NCBI GenBank assembly: GCA_047974415.1
Contig: JBKECH010000054.1
Coordinates: 1 to 64,000 of the forward strand
Source: JBKEAJ01 sp047974415
GTDB lineage: Bacteria > Bacteroidota > Bacteroidia > Bacteroidales > Prolixibacteraceae
DNA: 64,000 nt
Direction of reading: 5' to 3'
Of this stretch, positions 34,940-43,437 are shown piece by piece (within the stretch, counting starts at the first letter, position 1; each line of letters opens with the position of its first letter). A program made the translations under genes and the position numbers. Under the pieces are notes generated by a model. That model was not told the DNA's origin. It made no database searches and saw nothing but the letters and a program-made list of their open reading frames with translations.

Positions 34940-34982
34940 AATAAAAAAGCCACAAAGTATATACTTCGTAGCTTTTTCTGAT
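34940..34982 (-). terminator. Intrinsic terminator after the third ompH gene
   Basis: Minus strand hairpin AGCTACGAAGTATA / TATACTTTGTGGCT followed by TTTTTATTTTT. It lies between the ompH run and murI, so murI is reached by read-through or by another promoter. Confidence 0.65.
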
Positions 34983-34996
34983 AACCTATTTAGAAT

Positions 34997-35509
34997 TTAC
35001 TGTATTCCAAGTTGTTTCTTTACTAGCGGAAGCACATCTACACTATTTTTCCCTTTGTAAAGGATTGTATTAGAGCTGACATCAAAAATGTATAAGAAAC
35101 CATCAGTCTTACCAACAGATTCTACTGCCACTCTTGCTTTTTCTATAAGTGGAGTCATTATATCAGATTCCTTCTTTTGAATTTGCTGTTGAGCAGAAGA
35201 TTGAAAGGCTTGTAGTCTCTGATTTAAATCGTTTATCTCACCTTCTTTTGAGGCTTTTATGTCCTCGTTTATGTCAGTACCTTGCATATATTTCTGGTAT
35301 TCCTCAAATTTTGCTTGCGCTTCTTTTTGGATAGCTGCCATCTGGTCTTCTAGCCCTTTAACAAACTTGTTGTAGTCTTCCTCTGCTGTAGCTCTTTCGG
35401 GCATTGCCTGAATTAACTCAGCAAAATTTATGTGTCCGAATTTCTGTGCTTGTATTGAGGATATACCTGCGAAGCTTATTACTGCTATCAGTATGAATAA
35501 TTTTTTCAT
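34997..35509 (-). CDS. OmpH/Skp family periplasmic chaperone, third paralogue
   Basis: 170 residues from the ATG at 35509 (MKKLFILIAVISFAG), which gives a signal peptide ending SIQAQ. A 26-codon in-frame extension upstream is repeat D copy 3 plus linker. The mature part is a Glu/Lys/Gln-rich coiled coil (about residues 40-130) and ends LLPLVKKQLGIQ. OmpH/Skp proteins hold unfolded outer-membrane proteins for BamA, which is encoded upstream. It shares the KFGHI...VMPER/AMPER signature with the second paralogue. Confidence 0.9.
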   Translation of the reverse strand: MKKLFILIAVISFAGISSIQAQKFGHINFAELIQAMPERATAEEDYNKFVKGLEDQMAAIQKEAQAKFEEYQKYMQGTDINEDIKASKEGEINDLNQRLQAFQSSAQQQIQKKESDIMTPLIEKARVAVESVGKTDGFLYIFDVSSNTILYKGKNSVDVLPLVKKQLGIQ

Positions 35510-35524
35510 GTGTTTGTGTTTTTT

Positions 35525-35587
35525 CATGTATCTCGCCAATATAATCATGCTCCTGTGTGAGTGCTTGGTTCTCATGGCTCGTTTCAT
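35525..35587 (-). repeat. Repeat family D, copy 3 (21-codon frame)
   Basis: Minus strand frame MKRAMRTKHSHRSMIILARY plus Met. Unlike the other copies it has no stop but runs on through KKHKH into the OmpH start, in frame. The same 21 codons align without gaps to copies 1 and 2. Confidence 0.6.
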
Positions 35588-35609
35588 GGTGTGTTTTTTG
35601 TTTATAATA

Positions 35610-36125
35610 TTATAATCCTAATTTATCTTTTACCTTTGGTAATAGGTCCAAACTCTCAGAAGAGTGATACATTAATACCTGATTGCTAGTATCAAAAACT
35701 AAGTCCATGTTTAGCTCTTTGGCAACTTCGTCTACAGCATTTTGAGCCTTTTTTATAATTGGGTCCAATAATTTCACTTGTTCTTGTTGCAAACTGCGTT
35801 GAGCATTTTGCGAGAAGGTCTGTATTTGTTGCATTTTTGCCTGCAAATCGTCCTCTTTAGTGCTTTTTATAGGGTCTGACCATGTGCCAGCATTTTTCTC
35901 ATATTCGGACAGCTTTGTTTGATACTCTGTTTGTAGGTTTTTCATCTCTTGTTCCAGCTCTGCGCTTAACTTTTGCATCGATTTCTGAGCCTCTACTCTC
36001 TCTGGCATAACCTCTACCAGAGCTGAAATGTCAATATGACCGAATTTCCCTTGTGCGAAGGTGTTGGTGCTACAAAGTAGCAATAACAGAACGCATAAAG
36101 CTTTTGTGATTTTTTTTATATCCAT
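35610..36125 (-). CDS. OmpH/Skp family periplasmic chaperone, second paralogue
   Basis: 171 residues with a signal peptide (residues 1-25, ending NTFAQ). The mature chain is a Gln/Glu/Lys-rich coiled coil and ends LLPKVKDKLGL. The start GKFGHIDISALVEVMPERVE matches the third paralogue, suggesting tandem duplication. Periplasmic chaperone for the BamA machine. ATG at 36125 with leader TAAACAT. Confidence 0.9.
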   Translation of the reverse strand: MDIKKITKALCVLLLLLCSTNTFAQGKFGHIDISALVEVMPERVEAQKSMQKLSAELEQEMKNLQTEYQTKLSEYEKNAGTWSDPIKSTKEDDLQAKMQQIQTFSQNAQRSLQQEQVKLLDPIIKKAQNAVDEVAKELNMDLVFDTSNQVLMYHSSESLDLLPKVKDKLGL

Positions 36126-36139
36126 ATGTTTAATTCTAT

Positions 36140-36652
36140 TTATTTATATCCCATTTCTTTGAGAATGTCGTCGCTGATGTCATAACGCGAGTCTGAATAA
36201 AGCAATGATACTCCCGATGCTTTGTCAAACACCATTCCATAACTACCTTTTTTAGATACTGTCTCGATAGCCCTATACACTTCCTTTTGAATGGGGTCTA
36301 CCAAGTCTTGACGTTTCTTGAACAGAAGTCCGTTTTCGCCAAAGTATTCTTTTTGTTTCAGTTTTAGTTCTTTTTCTTTTGTAACAATTACGTCCTCTCT
36401 TTTTTTCTTCATGTCTGCTGAAAGTAGGACGGACTCGGACCTATAGTCTTTATACATTTTCTCTAGCTCATTGCTCATTGCTTCCAGTTCTTTTTGATAT
36501 TGCCTTGAGATTTGGTCTAATTGGTCTTGAGCCGCTTTAAATGTTGGGATGTTGACCAAGACATACTCTGTATCTATATAAGCCATCTTTTGGGCTTTGC
36601 TAGGCAGTGCCAATACCAGTAGAAGTGCCAAGCTTATTAATATATTTCTCAT
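36140..36652 (-). CDS. OmpH/Skp family periplasmic chaperone, first paralogue
   Basis: 170 residues with a signal peptide ending SKAQ. The mature part begins KMAYIDTEYVLVNIPTFKAAQDQL, followed by a long charged coiled coil and a compact C-terminus (GYGMVFDKASG-type: GSYGMVFDKASGVSLLYSD). It diverges from the other two paralogues, so it is probably the older, bamA-paired member. It is separated from bamA by 275 bases containing repeat A copy 5. Confidence 0.9.
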   Translation of the reverse strand: MRNILISLALLLVLALPSKAQKMAYIDTEYVLVNIPTFKAAQDQLDQISRQYQKELEAMSNELEKMYKDYRSESVLLSADMKKKREDVIVTKEKELKLKQKEYFGENGLLFKKRQDLVDPIQKEVYRAIETVSKKGSYGMVFDKASGVSLLYSDSRYDISDDILKEMGYK

Positions 36653-36722
36653 TGTGTTGAATTTGTTTTAAATTAAATATCAGGTTGTTGTATTTTACTA
36701 AGTTCTATGTGCTACTATTTAT

Positions 36723-36877
36723 TATTTAGAGTCTGTCTATAAAGTCCAATATCTGCGTTATGTTCACTTTGCGAATTAGTCATTTACACAAGTAAACTCC
36801 TAATTCACAGAGTTTCGCAAGTCTTGATCTTGAGCTTTCTAATTCAGACTCCTGACATTATGGACAGATACTATTTA
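36723..36877 (+). repeat. Repeat family A, copy 5
   Basis: A 143-bp element at 36729-36871 with perfect TATTTA duplications at 36723-36728 and 36872-36877. Same length as copy 4. It splits the otherwise compact bamA-ompH run. Confidence 0.85.
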
Positions 36878-36927
36878 TAGGATACATCATTTTTATTTTT
36901 TGCAAAAATACAACTAATTAATTAAAT

Positions 36928-39624
36928 CTAAAATGATTGTCCGATTATAAAGTGGAACTGACCTCCACTTGTTTCTCCCATAATTTTATCAAAGCCGTAT
37001 CCCCAGTCTACCCCCATCATTCCAAAAATTGGGAGATATATCCGAACTCCTGCACCAGCCGCTCTTTTTAAGTCGAATGGGTCGAAGTTCTTAAATGATG
37101 CGGCGTCCATTCCTGCCCATGCATTTCCAGCTTCCAAGAATGTCAGCAAATAAATCGTTGCTTGTTGTTCTAATGATACGGGATACCTAAGTTCCATTGT
37201 ATATTTTGTGTATATACCTGCGCCTAAGTACTGACTGCCTGTAGAGTTAGCAGAAACCATACCGTCTTCATAGCCTCGTTGCGATATAATCGATGTTCCT
37301 GGCATATAAGAGCCACTCAGTCCAGACCCTCCGACATTAAAGCGTTCGTAAGGAGATATTAGATTTTTATTATAATAGCCTAAAAATGCGCCTTCAAACT
37401 TAGCCATAAGAACTAATTTGTTATTGGAGTTCAGAGGCATATATTTTTCTCCTTTCAATGTAAACTGATAATATTCAAGCCATGGCAGATGTCTGCCTTT
37501 CCATTTGTCATATGCTTCTGTATTGTCTTTGTCTGGAATACTCGAGAACAAAGAGTAGGGGAGTGTAAATTTCACTCCAAGCGAGTAGCTAGAGCCAGAT
37601 CTTGGATATATAGGGTAATCGACCGAGTTTCTGCCAAATACTGTGTTTAAACTGAGATTATTATAGTTGTTTACGTTGTATATTCCCTTGGGGTCTATAA
37701 AGTACTGAAAGTTCTGGTATAAGTTTTGAGTCATGTATCTTTCGAATGACAAGTAGTGGTTTATAGTAAAATAGTCATCTGGCCATTTTAACCTATATCC
37801 GTAACCAACGCCTACAGCAAAGGTTTCTTGTATTTTGTCTCCAGTACTACCTTCGCCGTCGTAGGTGTAGCTGTCTCCTGTCCCTCCGTAGCCCCCGTAG
37901 CCCCCATAGTTCCCATAATTTCCGTAATTCCCATAATAATTGTAGTAATTATTGTAATAATTTCCATAATTCTGTGCTGTATTGAAATCTTCGTAGTATG
38001 AGTTTTCTGAATAGTTGTACTTATAATATGAGAGATTCACCGAGAAGTTGTTGGGTTTTTTTCCTCCAAGCCAAGGTTCTACGAATGTTATGCTGTAGCT
38101 CTGCATATATTTACCACTGACCTGAGCTTTCAGAGCCAATGTCTGACCATCGCCCGAAGGTAGGGGTTTGTAAGATTCTGGATTAAATACATTTCTGATT
38201 GAGAAGTTATTAAATCGAACTCCAGCACTGAATATAAGGCGGTTTGCTCCGTATCCGCCAGAGAGCTCCAGTTGATCGTTTTCTCTCTCTGTGAGGTTAT
38301 AGGCTACATCTACAGTCCCAGATTCGGGGTTTGGAACGATATCTGGGATAAGGCTATTCTCATCAAAGTGCCCAAGCCCAGCAATCCTAAACAACGAGCG
38401 TTTTATGTCGCTTTTACTGAACAAATCTCCAGGTTTTGTATATAGTTCTCGTCTAACTACGTGTTCGTTGGTTTTGGTGTTTCCCAATATGCTAACTTCG
38501 TTTATTGTTGCTTGCGAACCTTCTATTATCCTCATCTCAAAGTCTATAGAGTCGTTACTCACGTTTGTTTCTATGGGGGTGATGTTAGAGAAAACGTATC
38601 CATTGTCTAGGTATAAACTACTAACGGCGTCGTCGTCTTCTTGCAGCCTTTTGTTAAGTAGTTTTTGGTCAAATACGTCTCCTTTCTTGATGCCGAGCAT
38701 ATTGTCTAGCATAAAAGACGGATACTTGGTGTTCCCTATCCATTTTATGTCGCGGAAGTAATACCTGTCGCCTTCTTCTACCCAGATGTCAATTTTCACA
38801 TTTTTCTCGTCAAGCTTTGTTATAGAATCTCTTAAAACTATCGCATCTCTATATCCCAACTCGTTGAATTTCTTGATCATATCTCCTTTGTCGTCTTTGA
38901 AGAGCGCTTCTTGAAATTTCTTGCTTTTAAAAAAGTTTCGTATGTCTTTGGAGTTGGTTTTCTTCATTGCTCTTTCAAGCTTAAAAGAAGTCACCTTGCT
39001 GTTTCCATGGAAGACTATTTCATCGACTTTTACTTTTTCGTTTTTGTCTACGTCGATATCAAGGATTATGCTATTGCTATTGTTGGGGTCGTCGCGTCTT
39101 ACAACAATAACGTCGGTGTTTAGATAGCCTTTCTCGGAGAAGTATCCCTTTATGAGTCTTTCTGCGGAGACGATACTATTTTCAGTAACTTGTTGTCCTG
39201 GAATGAGGGATAGTTTCTTGTCGATATCTTCTTTTTCAGACTTTTTTAGACCTTTGTATTCCACTGATGTCAATCTAGGTATTTCTGTTAGTTTCACGTC
39301 TAACCAAACCTGATTTCCTTCTTCTTTTGCAATTGATATGTTAACATCAGAGAACAAGCCTCGTTGCCATAGACCTCTGACGGCGTTGCTAACTTCGGGT
39401 CCAGGAATCTCTATTTCTTGTCCGATGTTGAGCCCTGTGAATGATTTGAGTCGGTCTTTATCTAAGTAGTTAATTCCAGAAATGTCTATTCCTGCAATGG
39501 TGTACTTCTTAGGGTTTGAGTAGTCTATATTTATTGGAGCATTTGCGTTCTGTGCCCAGATGTTATTCGATTTGAAACACAGTAGCGTAATGGCTACAAG
39601 TAATAAAGGTGTCGTTTTAAACAT
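36928..39624 (-). CDS. bamA: Outer membrane protein assembly factor BamA
   Basis: 898 residues. A signal peptide ends IWAQN. Five POTRA domains (about residues 38-440) are followed by a 16-strand barrel ending GGQFHFIIGQSF with a terminal Phe. The lid-type motif RGYEDG (ISQRGYEDGMVS) is present. It folds and inserts outer-membrane proteins, fed by the OmpH chaperones encoded downstream. Oddly, residues about 545-585 form a low-complexity Tyr/Asn/Gly tract (NYYNYYGNYGNYGNYGGYGG), within a predicted surface loop. The gene follows uppS by 13 bases. Confidence 0.95.
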   Translation of the reverse strand: MFKTTPLLLVAITLLCFKSNNIWAQNANAPINIDYSNPKKYTIAGIDISGINYLDKDRLKSFTGLNIGQEIEIPGPEVSNAVRGLWQRGLFSDVNISIAKEEGNQVWLDVKLTEIPRLTSVEYKGLKKSEKEDIDKKLSLIPGQQVTENSIVSAERLIKGYFSEKGYLNTDVIVVRRDDPNNSNSIILDIDVDKNEKVKVDEIVFHGNSKVTSFKLERAMKKTNSKDIRNFFKSKKFQEALFKDDKGDMIKKFNELGYRDAIVLRDSITKLDEKNVKIDIWVEEGDRYYFRDIKWIGNTKYPSFMLDNMLGIKKGDVFDQKLLNKRLQEDDDAVSSLYLDNGYVFSNITPIETNVSNDSIDFEMRIIEGSQATINEVSILGNTKTNEHVVRRELYTKPGDLFSKSDIKRSLFRIAGLGHFDENSLIPDIVPNPESGTVDVAYNLTERENDQLELSGGYGANRLIFSAGVRFNNFSIRNVFNPESYKPLPSGDGQTLALKAQVSGKYMQSYSITFVEPWLGGKKPNNFSVNLSYYKYNYSENSYYEDFNTAQNYGNYYNNYYNYYGNYGNYGNYGGYGGYGGTGDSYTYDGEGSTGDKIQETFAVGVGYGYRLKWPDDYFTINHYLSFERYMTQNLYQNFQYFIDPKGIYNVNNYNNLSLNTVFGRNSVDYPIYPRSGSSYSLGVKFTLPYSLFSSIPDKDNTEAYDKWKGRHLPWLEYYQFTLKGEKYMPLNSNNKLVLMAKFEGAFLGYYNKNLISPYERFNVGGSGLSGSYMPGTSIISQRGYEDGMVSANSTGSQYLGAGIYTKYTMELRYPVSLEQQATIYLLTFLEAGNAWAGMDAASFKNFDPFDLKRAAGAGVRIYLPIFGMMGVDWGYGFDKIMGETSGGQFHFIIGQSF

Positions 39625-39637
39625 ACTATAACTATAT

Positions 39638-40414
39638 TTATTGAGCTTGTAAATTATCGTTTTCTTTTTTTATTTGGTCTCCTGTCATCCCAAATCTTCT
39701 TTCTCTTTGTTGGTATTTGTATATTGCTTCATAAAAGTTGTTTTTTTTAAAGTCTGGCCACATTACTTTTGGGAAATACAGCTCTGAATAAGAAATCTGC
39801 CACAACAAAAAATTGCTTATACGTTGCTCGCCACTAGTGCGTATCAGCAGTTCTGGGTCGGGTATGCCTGTTGTCATAAGGTATGATTCGAATAGCTCTG
39901 GAGTGATATCATCTTTAGAAATATTATTGTTGCAAACATCTTCGGCTATGAGTTTTACGGCGTCTATTATTTCTAGCCTAGAGCTATAACTTAATGCAAC
40001 GACAAATATTGTACCTGTGTTGTCAGATAATTTTTCTTCGGTTTTCTCGATACTCTTTCTCACTTCTTCGGGCAATAATTGTTTATTGCCGATTACTTTT
40101 AATTGCATATTCAGTCGGTCTAGTTTATCTGTCTTGAGCTCAATGGCTCTTGCCATCAAGGACATTAATAGGTCGACCTCTTCTTTGGGGCGTTTCCAAT
40201 TTTCTGTCGAGAAAGCATAAACAGTTAAGTACTTCAGGCCTATTTCGGCAGAAGCCTCCAATATATCTTCTAGTGAGTTCATACCCTCTTCATGCCCATC
40301 GTTGCGTTCTTTGCTACGATGTTTTGCCCATCGCCCATTTCCATCCATGATGATGGCAACATGCTTTGGCAACTTATCTACTTCTATTTTATTTTTTAAA
40401 TTAGTCAAGTCCAT
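39638..40414 (-). CDS. uppS: Undecaprenyl diphosphate synthase (isoprenyl transferase)
   Basis: 258 residues from the ATG at 40414 (MDLTNLKNKIEVDKL); another ATG three codons upstream is possible. The catalytic motif is HVAIIMDGNGRWAKHR. AFSTENWKRPKEEV and the C-terminal LLIRTSGEQRISNFLLWQ bind substrates. It makes the C55 lipid carrier for cell-wall and glycan synthesis. The start overlaps the end of the DUF6089 gene, showing one transcript: DUF6089 gene-uppS-bamA-ompH. Confidence 0.96.
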   Translation of the reverse strand: MDLTNLKNKIEVDKLPKHVAIIMDGNGRWAKHRSKERNDGHEEGMNSLEDILEASAEIGLKYLTVYAFSTENWKRPKEEVDLLMSLMARAIELKTDKLDRLNMQLKVIGNKQLLPEEVRKSIEKTEEKLSDNTGTIFVVALSYSSRLEIIDAVKLIAEDVCNNNISKDDITPELFESYLMTTGIPDPELLIRTSGEQRISNFLLWQISYSELYFPKVMWPDFKKNNFYEAIYKYQQRERRFGMTGDQIKKENDNLQAQ

Positions 40415-41123
40415 AACAATCATTGGCGAAAATAATCAATTTATAGGATATATGAATACCAAAGGTTGGAATCATGTCGTTATTGTGCATCGACGAAGCT
40501 CCTGCAAAGCCAATGGGGTTGCTCAAATCGTCGAGGGTTGAGGCAAAAATCTTTTTTACAATTATTTCTGCCCCAACACTAAATCTGCTGTTTAATTCGG
40601 CTTTAACGCCAAAGGTTATGGGTATATACAGTGGTGCTTTGTTTTTTGTGTAATAACGCCCCATAGCAATGTAATCTGGGTGGGGAGTAAGTTGTGTCAG
40701 CATCTTGGGGTCGTAATAGTAATCATATAATAAAAAACCCATTCCAAGCCCAATGTAGGATGTCCACTTATTACCTCCTTTTCCAGGCATAAATTTCAGG
40801 TAATTAACTTCTGCCGACAGGTTGATGTCGTTGATATTTTTGGCAAAGCTGTATCTGAGACCGTGGAATTTGCCAGATACGTCCAGCCCAGTGTGGTTAT
40901 AGCTAAGACGATATGCAAACCTTTTGTTGAAGTTGTTTCTGAGGAATGCTCCAAACGTGTTGGGGGCAATACTTTCAAAATGTCTTACACTTGTTAAGTT
41001 GCCAAAATAGCTACTCTTGCCCATAAACACTCCGAGGTCTATGGATTCCTCCTGACCGTAACCGCTTAATGAATGCAACAGAAGTGCTGCTAAACTTACC
41101 TTTTTTAGTATCTTACTTTTCAA
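40401..41123 (-). CDS. DUF6089 family outer-membrane-type protein
   Basis: 240 residues with a signal peptide ending GYGQE and a beta-rich pattern of alternating aromatic residues: DLGVFMGKSSYFGNL, FAYRLSYNHTG, PTFGIHISYKL. It has the look of an eight-stranded outer-membrane barrel. It heads the uppS-bamA operon, a conserved Bacteroidota arrangement; function unknown. No ATG is near the N-terminus; the likely start is TTG at 41123. Confidence 0.78.
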   Translation of the reverse strand: MKSKILKKVSLAALLLHSLSGYGQEESIDLGVFMGKSSYFGNLTSVRHFESIAPNTFGAFLRNNFNKRFAYRLSYNHTGLDVSGKFHGLRYSFAKNINDINLSAEVNYLKFMPGKGGNKWTSYIGLGMGFLLYDYYYDPKMLTQLTPHPDYIAMGRYYTKNKAPLYIPITFGVKAELNSRFSVGAEIIVKKIFASTLDDLSNPIGFAGASSMHNNDMIPTFGIHISYKLIIFANDCYGLD

Positions 41124-41213
41124 TTATAAAGACTATTGTTTCTACCTCTTGCCTCTTGTTAATACTTGGATATAACTACTCGGCACCTAAAAAAATTGTA
41201 GCTATATGTGTTT

Positions 41214-42545
41214 TTATTTTATTAGTTGCGAAATAGCTAGATTACATCGCTTGAAAGGAAAGCTAGAAATCTGACTTTCCATTTTATTTTTTATGAGCTC
41301 GGTGCAGAGATTACCGATGCTTCCAGCATGAGTGTGTAGCACCTTTTTTGTAGGCTTGTAATCTCCTTTATCAATCTTTATTGCTACTTGTTTGTACGCA
41401 TCTCTAAACGGTGTTCCTTTTTGTACAAGTCGGTTTACTTCCTCTACACTGAAGATGGGGTCGTACTTACTCTCACTGATTATGTCTTCTCTGACAAGGA
41501 CGTTCTGCATGCCAAAACGACAAATGTCTATACAGCTTTTCAACTCTTCGATGGCAGGGAAAAGAACTTCTTTCAACAGCTGATAGTCCCTGAAATAGCC
41601 ACTTGGAAGGTTGTTTGTCATCATCGATAATTCGTTTGGCAGCGAAGTAAGTCGGTTTGTTTTTGCTCGCAATAGCTCGAACACATCAGGATTTTTTTTG
41701 TGTGGCATAATACTCGAACCTGTAGTCATCTCGACGGGGAGTGCCATAAAATCAAAATTTTGAGACATATATAGACAAACGTCCGTTGCCAGCTTGTTTA
41801 TTGTCGATGCTGTCGACGACATAGCTGCTGCCATGGCTTTTTCCGTCTTCCCTCGGCTCATTTGTGCGTAAACCACATTGTAGCTTATCTCTTTGAAACC
41901 AAGTAGGCTTGTTGTCATCTCGCGGTTCAATGGAAACGATGATCCGTATCCGGCTGCACTGCCCAAGGGGTTTTGATTTGCAATGGTGTATGCAGCCTTA
42001 AACATTGTAACATCGTCAATAAGGCTCTCAGCATAGCTCCCAAACCACAAACCAAAGGATGAAGGCATAGCTATTTGTAGATGTGTATATCCAGGTATTA
42101 TTATATTCTTATGCTCTTCGCTTCTTTCTTGCAGGCATGCAAACAATTCATTAATGCTTGTTACAATTATTTCTATTTGCTCTCTGAAATACAGCTTAAG
42201 GTCGAGCAATACCTGGTCGTTGCGCGAACGCCCACTGTGTATCTTTTTGCCGACATCGCCAAGCTTTTCTGTCAATAAGTGCTCAACCTGGGAGTGTACG
42301 TCCTCTATACCGTCTTCTATTCGGAATTTATTGTTTTCGACTTCGTGCAACAAGGCTTTCAGCTCATGAACAAGTAGATACATTTCGTCCTTTGTTAATA
42401 AGCCAATACTCTCTAGCATCGTTGCATGGGCAATGGAACCGATAATGTCATGCCTAGCTATGCTCATGTCCATCTCTCTGTCGCGTCCAACAGTAAAGTC
42501 TTCTATTTGTTTGTTTGTGTCTTGACCTTTATCCCAGATTTTCAT
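41214..42545 (-). CDS. argH: Argininosuccinate lyase
   Basis: 443 residues from the ATG at 42545 (MKIWDKGQDTNKQIEDFTVG); six codons upstream belong to repeat C. Signature GSSIMPHKKNPDVFELLRAK, with HSGRSRNDQ (KIHSGRSRNDQVLLD) and TPLGSAAGYGSSFPLNR-like NPLGSAAGYGSSFPL. It cleaves argininosuccinate to arginine and fumarate. Divergent from rnhB, with a shared palindromic promoter region and repeat C copy 4 inside its leader. No other arg genes are in the window. Confidence 0.95.
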   Translation of the reverse strand: MKIWDKGQDTNKQIEDFTVGRDREMDMSIARHDIIGSIAHATMLESIGLLTKDEMYLLVHELKALLHEVENNKFRIEDGIEDVHSQVEHLLTEKLGDVGKKIHSGRSRNDQVLLDLKLYFREQIEIIVTSINELFACLQERSEEHKNIIIPGYTHLQIAMPSSFGLWFGSYAESLIDDVTMFKAAYTIANQNPLGSAAGYGSSFPLNREMTTSLLGFKEISYNVVYAQMSRGKTEKAMAAAMSSTASTINKLATDVCLYMSQNFDFMALPVEMTTGSSIMPHKKNPDVFELLRAKTNRLTSLPNELSMMTNNLPSGYFRDYQLLKEVLFPAIEELKSCIDICRFGMQNVLVREDIISESKYDPIFSVEEVNRLVQKGTPFRDAYKQVAIKIDKGDYKPTKKVLHTHAGSIGNLCTELIKNKMESQISSFPFKRCNLAISQLIK

Positions 42546-42645
42546 GTGTTTATAATTATGCAATAAGCTGTAAGCTATAGGCTTTATGCTTTTGCTGGTT
42601 TAATTATTCGCCTGTGTGTAGGAAAGCTTAAAACCTACCACCATG
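42543..42645 (-). repeat. Repeat family C, copy 4, ending at the argH start
   Basis: On the minus strand the 3' half is intact (CCAGCAAAAGCATAAAGCCT, then TTACAGCTTATTGCATAATT and ATAAACAC before the ATG). The 5' part is degraded: ATGAAACCTTCATG is lost, AGGAGG became AGGCGA and the MINKPAKA frame is gone. Confidence 0.8.
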
Positions 42646-42707
42646 GCTGTTTAGTACCTGTCTGAACTATAAAGAATATCATAGTTTTGTTTATTGACTA
42701 CCGATAA

Positions 42708-42745
42708 CATCTTGCAAAGATAGCTTTTTCTATCTTTGCAAGATG
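42708..42745. promoter_or_regulatory. Perfect 16-bp palindrome with divergent -7 boxes (argH / rnhB)
   Basis: CATCTTGCAAAGATAG (42708-42723) is the exact reverse complement of CTATCTTTGCAAGATG (42730-42745), with a 6-base centre. Each arm contains TATCTTTG: minus strand 42715-42722 facing argH, plus strand 42731-42738 facing rnhB. The right arm ends on the rnhB ATG. Confidence 0.75.
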
Positions 42746-43327
42746 ACATTAAGTACATATTATATAAAAGACTGCGTCGAGGCTGGTGTCGACGAGGCTG
42801 GGCGTGGTTGCCTTGCTGGACCGGTAGTAGCATCGGCAGTAATCCTGCCTAACAATTTTCCATTCGACATATTGGACGATTCAAAAAAGATGACTGTGCG
42901 CAAAAGAGAAGAGGCACGCAAAATTATAGAAGTTGAATCCTTGGCGTGGGGAGTTGCATTTGTTGATAACCACAAAATAGACGAAATAAATATCCTGCAA
43001 GCATCAATATTGGCAATGCATAAGGCGATTTCTAACTTATCAACAATGCCCGAGTTGTTGCTTATTGATGGCAATCGATTCAATAAATATCAAAGCATAG
43101 AGCATCGCACCATAGTAAAAGGCGATGCAAAGCTGTGCTCGATAGCCGCCGCATCAATATTAGCAAAGACTCACAGAGATGAGTATATGGATAAAATTGC
43201 AAGAGAATACCCTCTCTATCAATGGGAACAAAACAAGGGTTATCCAACGATAAAGCATCGTAAATTCATTGAAGAACATGGAGTTACACCCTTTCATCGA
43301 CTGTCGTTTAGGCTGACAAAAGCATAG
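42743..43327 (+). CDS. rnhB: Ribonuclease HII
   Basis: 194 residues. The catalytic motif GVDEAGRGCLAGPV gives the first Asp-Glu pair. LLIDGNRF, KGDAKLCSIAAASILAKTHRD and the C-terminal YPTIKHRKFIEEHG follow. It cleaves RNA in RNA-DNA hybrids, including single ribonucleotides in DNA. The -7 box ends four bases before the ATG, so the message is probably leaderless. Length and start are normal for the family. Confidence 0.95.
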   Translation: MTLSTYYIKDCVEAGVDEAGRGCLAGPVVASAVILPNNFPFDILDDSKKMTVRKREEARKIIEVESLAWGVAFVDNHKIDEINILQASILAMHKAISNLSTMPELLLIDGNRFNKYQSIEHRTIVKGDAKLCSIAAASILAKTHRDEYMDKIAREYPLYQWEQNKGYPTIKHRKFIEEHGVTPFHRLSFRLTKA

Positions 43328-43382
43328 CTTAATTATAATTGTGATATTAACCAATGCGCATAAACTGTGTTGAAAACTATTA

Positions 43383-43413
43383 TTTGTAGCAAATGTAATT
43401 GTTCGTAACTTTG
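43383..43413 (+). promoter_or_regulatory. Promoter of the SPOR lipoprotein gene
   Basis: TTTG (43383-43386), a spacer of exactly 19 bases, then TAACTTTG (43406-43413). This is the best match to the Bacteroidota consensus in the window. The ATG follows 24 bases after the -7 box. Confidence 0.7.
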
Positions 43414-43437
43414 GGTTCAATTTCTTAAGATTTAAAA

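Noticed and set aside
34918..34953. GTG start for murI 12 codons upstream
   Set aside because: These codons fall in the terminator stem and U-tract after the ompH run.
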